10,766 nucleotides of DNA, from contig JASCIV010000886.1 of the NCBI GenBank assembly GCA_030374735.1, positions 1 to 10,766 on the forward strand, written 5' to 3'. Within the stretch, counting starts at the first letter, position 1. Each line of letters begins with the position of its first letter. This document shows positions 6,342-10,766 of the stretch, piece by piece. The translations under genes and the position numbers were made by a program. Below the pieces are notes generated by a model. That model was not told the origin of the DNA, did no database searches, and saw nothing but the letters and a program-made list of their open reading frames with translations. This DNA comes from Gracilaria caudata. Taxonomy: Eukaryota; Rhodophyta; Florideophyceae; Gracilariales; Gracilariaceae.

Positions 6342-7403
6342 TCAAAGCGCTCCACTCACAGTTTCCCCCACGGCTGCTTCTTCGCTGTCTGCACCTTTCA
6401 TAACGCATGCCCAAACGTGCCCTAGTCAGGGTCGGACCAAACGCAACACGTCGCACGCAGCGTCGAGCGCCTCCAGCAGCGACTCCCTCGGCAGCGTCGC
6501 CGCTTCCACAACGCCCCCCGTCACGCCATCCGCCCCGGGTCGTCACCCCTCCCACGCACCGCCGCCGCCATCATCACCCACCTCGTCGTCCAACGTACGT
6601 CCATTAACCACAACAAAAAAGGCCATCTCATCCTCGTACATCGCCTTCAGTCGCGCCCCGCGCATCGTGTGAAGCAGCGCCAGTACCAAAAGTCCGTGCG
6701 GAAATGGCTCTTCGTCCGTCAGTTTGAAGTGATTGTGTTGCTCGTCGTCCGCGATTATGTCTTCTGTTAGCCCTATAGCGCGTTGTCGAAGTGCTTGTAG
6801 TGAAGCACCTTCTTTGTGTTTTCGCCTTCGTCACGCGTGTTCCGCCGCATCGCACGCAACAAGCGCGCCGGAATGCGCGCCATTACGCTCGATGAGACCG
6901 TAGTTGAGATAGAGTATGGTACACGATTTGTTCCCAAACGTGTTGAACATTTCAGCATCCTTTTCCACGTCACGAACGCAGACAAATCTTCAGTCCCTCG
7001 TACGCCTCATTCCCCTCATTCTGTTCGTTCTGCTCAGCGCTTTCATCGTCACTACTATCGTGTTCGTCATCATCCATACCTTCCACATGAATATGTTCCA
7101 TCCTTCCTCCACAATGATTGAACATATCAGCCACCACCACGAGGCAGTTCCCCAATCCCCCACCCACATCAAAGGCCCTTGAACGTACCACCGCATACGC
7201 TCATATAAACCGCTCCAAGTCCACGCCCTCCATAACGTCCTTCCCCAGCCCCATGTTCCCCACCCTATGCTTTGAAATCGGTTTCACAGGCTCTTCAACA
7301 TATCTCTTATCCCAATCGCCACCTCTTCCACACCCGTGCCTCCAAACAACTCGCGCAAACTGTCATCATCGGGGGGCAGTTACGACTTGTAGTTGTTAGG
7401 TAC
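6342..7403 (-). pseudogene. Decayed SET-domain lysine methyltransferase (SETD6/RKM4/LSMT type)
   Basis: Broken remains of a protein lysine methyltransferase, read on the minus strand in three blocks. Block 1 (about 7382-7300) reads LPPDDDSLRELFGGTGVEE. Block 2 (about 7323-6982) reads YVEEPVKPISKH, DLERFI-stop-AYAVVRSRAF and CLVVVADMFNHC, matching the F.WA..v.SRAF and VADM.NH motifs of the SET C-terminal half; an acidic Asp/Glu/Asn insert and GLKIC follow. Block 3 (about 6980-6342) reads RDVEKDAEMFNTFGN and LYLNYGLIE, the usual RD...EvFNtYG...YGf motif, and then a helical region like the Rubisco-LSMT substrate-binding domain. Defects are TAA at 7380-7382, TGA at 7201-7203 where family members have Trp, TGA at 6831-6833, 6543-6545 and 6426-6428, and frameshifts near 7300-7325 and 6975-6990. 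The N-terminal SET strands are not recognisable, so the 5' end is lost or too diverged. Introns cannot explain a one-base shift inside a conserved motif. Confidence 0.83.
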
Positions 7404-7410
7404 AGGCGGC

Positions 7411-7434
7411 GGGCAGGCGGGGGGGAGGGGGGGG
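7411..7434 (+). other. Poly-G tract, G-quadruplex-like
   Basis: GGG, then GG, then runs of seven and eight G separated by a single A. It satisfies the G3+N1-7 pattern if the long runs are split. It lies exactly where recognisable similarity to the SET pseudogene fades, so it may mark an insertion, slippage or breakpoint; it is also a place prone to assembly error. Confidence 0.55.
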
Positions 7435-7733
7435 CCATTTGGGCAACATGTGGATGAGACGTCGAAAATCAAGGCAAGCAGATACCCGTAACGCATATTT
7501 TACACGGAAAGGAGCAGTGATCGTATTTGCCGTTGTGGCGGCCCAAGTCATCCACAACTCATGTTTGTCGCGGTAGGGAGCCTGGGTCCCAACGAACTCC
7601 TCTCAAACGGTACATTTCTTGCCGTGGCATCGCGTAGACCTCATAGTATGAAAAATAGTCGCAGAGATAAGACTCTTGTAATTCGGCCTGTACCCTTGTA
7701 CTTTACTCCTGACAATCCCTTCCCGGAATACCG
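7435..7733. other. Intergenic region upstream of the F-box gene
   Basis: About 300 bases with no gene I can support. It would hold the promoter and leader of the F-box gene on the plus strand and possibly the lost 5' part of the SET pseudogene on the minus strand. Minus-strand frames here show no convincing SET N-terminal motif. No clear TATA box was found. Confidence 0.5.
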
Positions 7734-9287
7734 ATGGAATATCTCCACCCCCGTCGATACCACAACGTGAGACTGCTCCTAGACTTACCCGACGAGCTGC
7801 TCTTGCTAATATTCGCCCGTCTCTACCCGTCCACAACAGACTTTGACGAAGCAGCGGTTACGAGAACAAGAGACGCGCTATACCTTTCTCAAACATGCAC
7901 GCGTCTAAGCAGGTTGTTCTCCGAAACGACTTCTGTGTTTGCAAAACAGCCGCGAACTCTAAACTTGCAACACCCTGCTCCAGCACACGCATTACTGAGT
8001 GTGTCACGAGCAGAAATTGACACGATAACTTTCATTCTGAACCAAGGGCGACGTTCTCTGAGGAGCGTGAGACTGACCGCTTTGGGCGAAGCTCATAACG
8101 AAGTCATGGCACAGTTGTATCGTTGTGACTACATACGAGAGCTTCAATTTGTCGATGAAGCGTGCTCTCCAGCTCCTTCGTCGAGAGGCAATTATTCATC
8201 GCCACTATCGCTGCTTTCTTTTGTCCCATGGTCCTTTGGACGACGCCTGCGGCGTTTGGTGCTTCTCAAACCCAGTCGGGAAACAATTCGCTCTTTTGCG
8301 AACACATGGTGCTCACCTGCTCACCTCTCTCTGTTTCGCATGTCACCCACGGTGATGCGCGACACCACCAAAGACCACCTCCCCCGTCTCTTGCGCCAGG
8401 CCACATCGTTCTCAATCAGCTTCTTGGAAGACCTGCCACTGGAACAGACACACCACTTCGTCCAAAGGCTAAGAACAGGTTTATGGGCAATACGACGACA
8501 CTTACCTGTTGTGCGGCTTGTGGACAGGGCTGGTGAAGCTCGATTTACCAGGTTGCCAAGGGTTCGGTTCGTACGAGACGAGAAGGTGCGCTTATCAGAA
8601 TGGCTGACAGGCCTTGACGGGTTTCAACGTTTTCCTCCGCCATCAGCATTCGACCCAACGATGCGAGAGCGCATGCTGATGGAGGTGGACACGTACCTTG
8701 CGGCGCAGACGCTGTTGCGAGACAACATCATGTTATCCTGTCCGCCCGAGCTTCAGGTGCAAGCTGCGGATTCGCGGACAGCGAGCGGAAAGCCGCTGTT
8801 CATCAGAAATGATGTGGAAGGCATGACGGTGTTTGCAGCCACATTTAATCTGGCGCGACAGATTGGGGCGAGCGAAGTGATTCTTTCAACGCGAATCGCG
8901 GCATGCGCCGCTCACGTGTTTTCACTGTTTCCGCATGACGTGATGCTACAGAGATTGACGGCGTCCCGGAGCCCGGGATGGTCACAGCTTGCGCACAGTA
9001 TGGCGGTGGGCGTGGTTGGCGACTTTGCCGACACGCTGTTTCTTAGAAGCCTGCCGGCGCTACTTCGAATTGTACGGTTAACGGGCGCACGCACGTTGTG
9101 GGTAGAAGATGTGAGATTGCACATTCGAGGCAGTCATATAAAGGAATTGCTTCATTCTATACAAGACGCGATGCGGGAGACGGAGCATGCGGAGCGCGCT
9201 GGATTGAACTGCACGTCTGTCAAAGGGCTCCTCGAAAAGTGGCACGCGCTGTGTTTCGATGAGGGAGTGATGTTCTCTCCGGCGTGA
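7734..9287 (+). CDS. F-box domain protein
   Basis: A 517-residue protein with an N-terminal F-box: LLDLPDELLLLIFARL at residues 15-30, followed by LYLSQTCTRLSRLFSETTSVF about 30 residues later, the typical L..lS..C..L..L pattern of the domain. F-box proteins bind Skp1 and bring substrates to SCF ubiquitin ligases. The rest (about residue 80 onward) alternates hydrophobic strands and helices, for example SLRSVRLTALGEAH and YIRELQFVDE. These are suggestive of degenerate leucine-rich repeats, but I see no clean repeat register and cannot name a substrate-binding domain. No transmembrane segment or signal peptide is evident. The ATG at 7734 places the F-box within 20 residues of the start, as is common in the family; the stop is TGA. 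It is followed on the same strand, 264 bases on, by an unknown gene. The F-box call is moderately sure; the target is unknown. Confidence 0.75.
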   Translation: MEYLHPRRYHNVRLLLDLPDELLLLIFARLYPSTTDFDEAAVTRTRDALYLSQTCTRLSRLFSETTSVFAKQPRTLNLQHPAPAHALLSVSRAEIDTITFILNQGRRSLRSVRLTALGEAHNEVMAQLYRCDYIRELQFVDEACSPAPSSRGNYSSPLSLLSFVPWSFGRRLRRLVLLKPSRETIRSFANTWCSPAHLSLFRMSPTVMRDTTKDHLPRLLRQATSFSISFLEDLPLEQTHHFVQRLRTGLWAIRRHLPVVRLVDRAGEARFTRLPRVRFVRDEKVRLSEWLTGLDGFQRFPPPSAFDPTMRERMLMEVDTYLAAQTLLRDNIMLSCPPELQVQAADSRTASGKPLFIRNDVEGMTVFAATFNLARQIGASEVILSTRIAACAAHVFSLFPHDVMLQRLTASRSPGWSQLAHSMAVGVVGDFADTLFLRSLPALLRIVRLTGARTLWVEDVRLHIRGSHIKELLHSIQDAMRETEHAERAGLNCTSVKGLLEKWHALCFDEGVMFSPA

Positions 9288-9471
9288 GAGCACTGAAGCT
9301 GGCCGCAGATGGCCGACGTGGAGAGCGCTGGGAGATGGTCAAGGCGCAGCAGGCAGTAAAACAGTCGACTCTCTGTACACACACACCAAAAGGGCGCGCC
9401 ACGTGTTGCACACGAGTGCTTTTCAGCGCCTCCACGCGCTCGGCAGGCGCCGCGCCTCGCACTCGCCAAAC

Positions 9472-9759
9472 ATGACGTCCCGCGCGGCGACTCCCGCAGC
9501 TCCGTGCCGAAGCGCCGCCGATCGCACCGCCACCGCGCGCGCCTCCGCTGCATGTCGAACCACGGCTCCAGCCGCTCCTCCTCGCCCAAGGGACGCCCAA
9601 AGTCCGAGGCGCCGCCGCTGTCCGGCCGCTGGCGCATCGTGGGCGGCTGGTCGTCGCTGCGTCGCGCGCACCCGAAGCGAACGCCCCCCAGCGTGTTGCC
9701 TGCGCCGTCCGGCGTGTCCGGGCGTCGCGACTCCACGTTGCGCCGCGACACCACCGTGA
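9472..9759 (+). other. Upstream ORF overlapping the next gene out of frame
   Basis: The first ATG after the F-box gene stop that opens a long frame lies at 9472 with A at -3. It runs 95 codons into the following gene in a different frame. Its translation is Ala, Arg, Pro and Thr-rich, as expected from reading GC-rich DNA in a shadow frame, so a real protein is unlikely. It matters because a scanning ribosome would meet it before the ATG at 9552. Either transcription starts downstream of 9474 or this is a regulatory upstream ORF. Confidence 0.35.
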
Positions 9760-10469
9760 CAGACCATCTCATGTCGCGTCATCGCATCTCGTTGTTTCTG
9801 CGGCGCGGGCGCGCGCGCGACGCCGACGGCGCCAAGAGTCAGAGCGAGGACGAGAGTGAACGCACGGGCGGGCTGTTCCGACGCGCGCAGAGCCATTTGC
9901 TCAAAAGCGTGGGCGAGCGCGCCGCGGGCGAGGGCGCGCGCTATGTGCAGTACGCGGCGGAGCTGGATGACGCGTCGGTGGAGCGCTTGAGACTGGGAGG
10001 GCGCACCAAGACCAACCTGAGATTGGTGAAGGAAGAAGACGGTGAGCAACACGAACACGAGCTGATTGGCGAAATCTGTCTGGCCGACTTTGCGGACGGC
10101 GACGACGACTTTGACTTGCTGGACGGACAGTCGATTGACGTGGCGTTTGAGCGCACGTCAATTGGCGTGGGGTCGCGCACCAGCCTCAAGCTGGACAGCG
10201 GGCAGCTGCGGTGGATTGGCGACGAAAAGGAGTTTGCGGCGTTCTTTGCGCAGGTGGGACTGGATGAGCTGTGGGAGAAGGAGCATCAGCAGTGGGAGGA
10301 ATTTCTGGTGGGCGATGAGGTGTTCGAGGAGTGGCGTCGCAGTGGCGAGGAACACAACTTGCGATGCGGCAGGTGGAAGGACGTGGGCGAGACGGACATC
10401 CGGCTGCTGCTGCGAGAATTCGAACAGCGGCGGCGCGACGCGTGTGCGCGGAGAGCGTCGGTGGGGTAG
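9552..10469 (+). CDS. Hypothetical protein, basic N-terminus and acidic C-terminal domain
   Basis: I do not recognise this 305-residue protein. Residues 1 to about 90 are Ser, Arg and Pro-rich and very basic, probably disordered. Residues from about 90 on become acidic, with SQSEDESER, FADGDDDFDLLDGQS and a Trp/Glu-rich stretch (LDELWEKEHQQWEEFLVGDEVFEEW) that should be helical, ending in LLLREFEQRRRD. No signal peptide, transmembrane segment or catalytic motif is visible. The open frame extends upstream to 9360 without an ATG; the first in-frame ATG is 9552, in a weak context (T at -3), so an earlier exon cannot be excluded. Support for a real gene is the long open frame, the change from low-complexity to a structured, Trp-containing domain, and a plausible 3' signal (CATAAA) after the TAG stop. 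Confidence 0.62.
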   Translation: MSNHGSSRSSSPKGRPKSEAPPLSGRWRIVGGWSSLRRAHPKRTPPSVLPAPSGVSGRRDSTLRRDTTVTDHLMSRHRISLFLRRGRARDADGAKSQSEDESERTGGLFRRAQSHLLKSVGERAAGEGARYVQYAAELDDASVERLRLGGRTKTNLRLVKEEDGEQHEHELIGEICLADFADGDDDFDLLDGQSIDVAFERTSIGVGSRTSLKLDSGQLRWIGDEKEFAAFFAQVGLDELWEKEHQQWEEFLVGDEVFEEWRRSGEEHNLRCGRWKDVGETDIRLLLREFEQRRRDACARRASVG

Positions 10470-10766
10470 CGGAACGCTGCGCTGCCGGTTGCATTGTTGG
10501 CTTCTAACTGTATCATTGGATTGTACATAAACACGGCTGCGCGCCCGCGTTGTTTCCGAACTGGAGGCGGCGGCGAAGGAGTTCTCAGTCTCAAGAGAGA
10601 AGTCGGGTCTCCAGTGTGAATTTTATTCTGGGCGCGGAACCAGCCGGTGACATGATGTTGCGCGATGCGCAACACGATCAGCCCTCTTTTGTTTCGGACC
10701 AATCCGAAAAATCCGAAATGACCTTCTTTTCGGATGAAGTTTCAAAATGGTTTCGGATTGATCCGA
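10470..10766 (+). other. 3' flank of the last gene
   Basis: No gene is supported here. The stretch holds the 3' UTR of the upstream gene and the octamer repeat cluster at its end. A polyadenylation-like CATAAA lies at 10526-10531, about 57 bases after the stop codon, inside TTGTACATAAAC. Antisense frames in the region are shadows. Confidence 0.5.
10692..10766. repeat. Cluster of ATCCGAAA / TTTCGGAT inverted and direct repeats
   Basis: Six copies of one motif in 75 bases: TTTCGGA (10692-10698), ATCCGAAA (10702-10709 and 10711-10718), TTTCGGAT (10728-10735 and 10751-10758) and ATCCGA cut by the window edge (10761-10766). They pair as three hairpins: arms of 7 with a 4-base loop (10692-10709), arms of 8 with a 9-base loop (10711-10735), and arms of 6 with a 2-base loop (10753-10766). 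This density is not expected by chance. It could be the edge of a fold-back or miniature inverted-repeat element, a satellite or a multi-site regulator; the window ends before this can be told. Confidence 0.8.

Noticed and set aside
6298..6672. 124-codon Ser/Pro-rich plus-strand ORF
   Set aside because: It begins with TTG and is antisense to the C-terminal part of the SET remnant, whose minus-strand frame carries the meaningful residues.
6342..7403. TGA recoding (Trp or selenocysteine) as an explanation for stops in the SET reading
   Set aside because: TGA is the normal stop of the peroxiredoxin, ARP6 and F-box genes here, and recoding would not explain the two frameshifts or the TAA.
6342..7403. 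An intact multi-exon SET gene
   Set aside because: The shift near 6980 falls within a few codons of the conserved RDVEKDAEMFNTFG motif, leaving no room for an intron.
9152..10058. Long minus-strand ORFs (206 and 211 codons)
   Set aside because: They are antisense to the F-box gene end and the unknown gene, Arg/Ala-rich from GC bias, and mutually overlapping in different frames.
1..10766. tRNA genes, CRISPR arrays, insertion sequences
   Set aside because: I looked for tRNA T-arm motifs, regularly spaced repeats and transposase motifs and found none; the gene content and intron show eukaryotic nuclear DNA.

Overview
The window looks like nuclear DNA of a eukaryote with a compact genome of mostly intron-free genes. 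The evidence is a eukaryotic gene set (1-Cys peroxiredoxin, the chromatin subunit ARP6, an F-box protein), Kozak-like start contexts without Shine-Dalgarno spacing, monocistronic genes on alternating strands, and one clear spliceosomal intron (GTAAGC...CACAG with a CTAAC branch-like site). The plant-type class II DAHP synthase carries an N-terminal extension resembling a plastid transit peptide. This suggests an alga, possibly a unicellular red alga with few introns, but that placement is only an inference.

Layout from left to right. Positions 1-512 are very GC-rich and hold no convincing gene; a G-run cluster and an alternating GC tract stand out. A Prx6-type 1-Cys peroxiredoxin lies on the minus strand (513-1178). 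It is divergent from a class II DAHP synthase on the plus strand (1683-3267, two exons, with a TATA box upstream). The ARP6 gene (3632-4906, minus) converges on DAHP synthase and diverges from a GNAT-fold acetyltransferase-like gene (5235-6209, plus) across a short promoter region with a telo-box-like palindrome and a tandem 14-mer.

Between 6342 and about 7400 on the minus strand lie the remains of a SET-domain protein lysine methyltransferase of the SETD6/RKM4/Rubisco-LSMT type. It has at least four internal stops that no single frame avoids and two frameshifts. Next come an F-box protein gene (7734-9287, plus) and an unrecognised basic-then-acidic protein (9552-10469, plus). The window ends inside a cluster of inverted and direct copies of an ATCCGAAA-like octamer.

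The genes share no pathway: they cover peroxide detoxification, shikimate pathway entry, H2A.Z deposition, acetyl transfer and ubiquitin-ligase targeting. This is ordinary eukaryotic gene order, not an operon or an island. The most notable points are the decayed SET gene, the intron that cuts off the last metal-ligand motif region of DAHP synthase, and the repeat cluster at the right edge.
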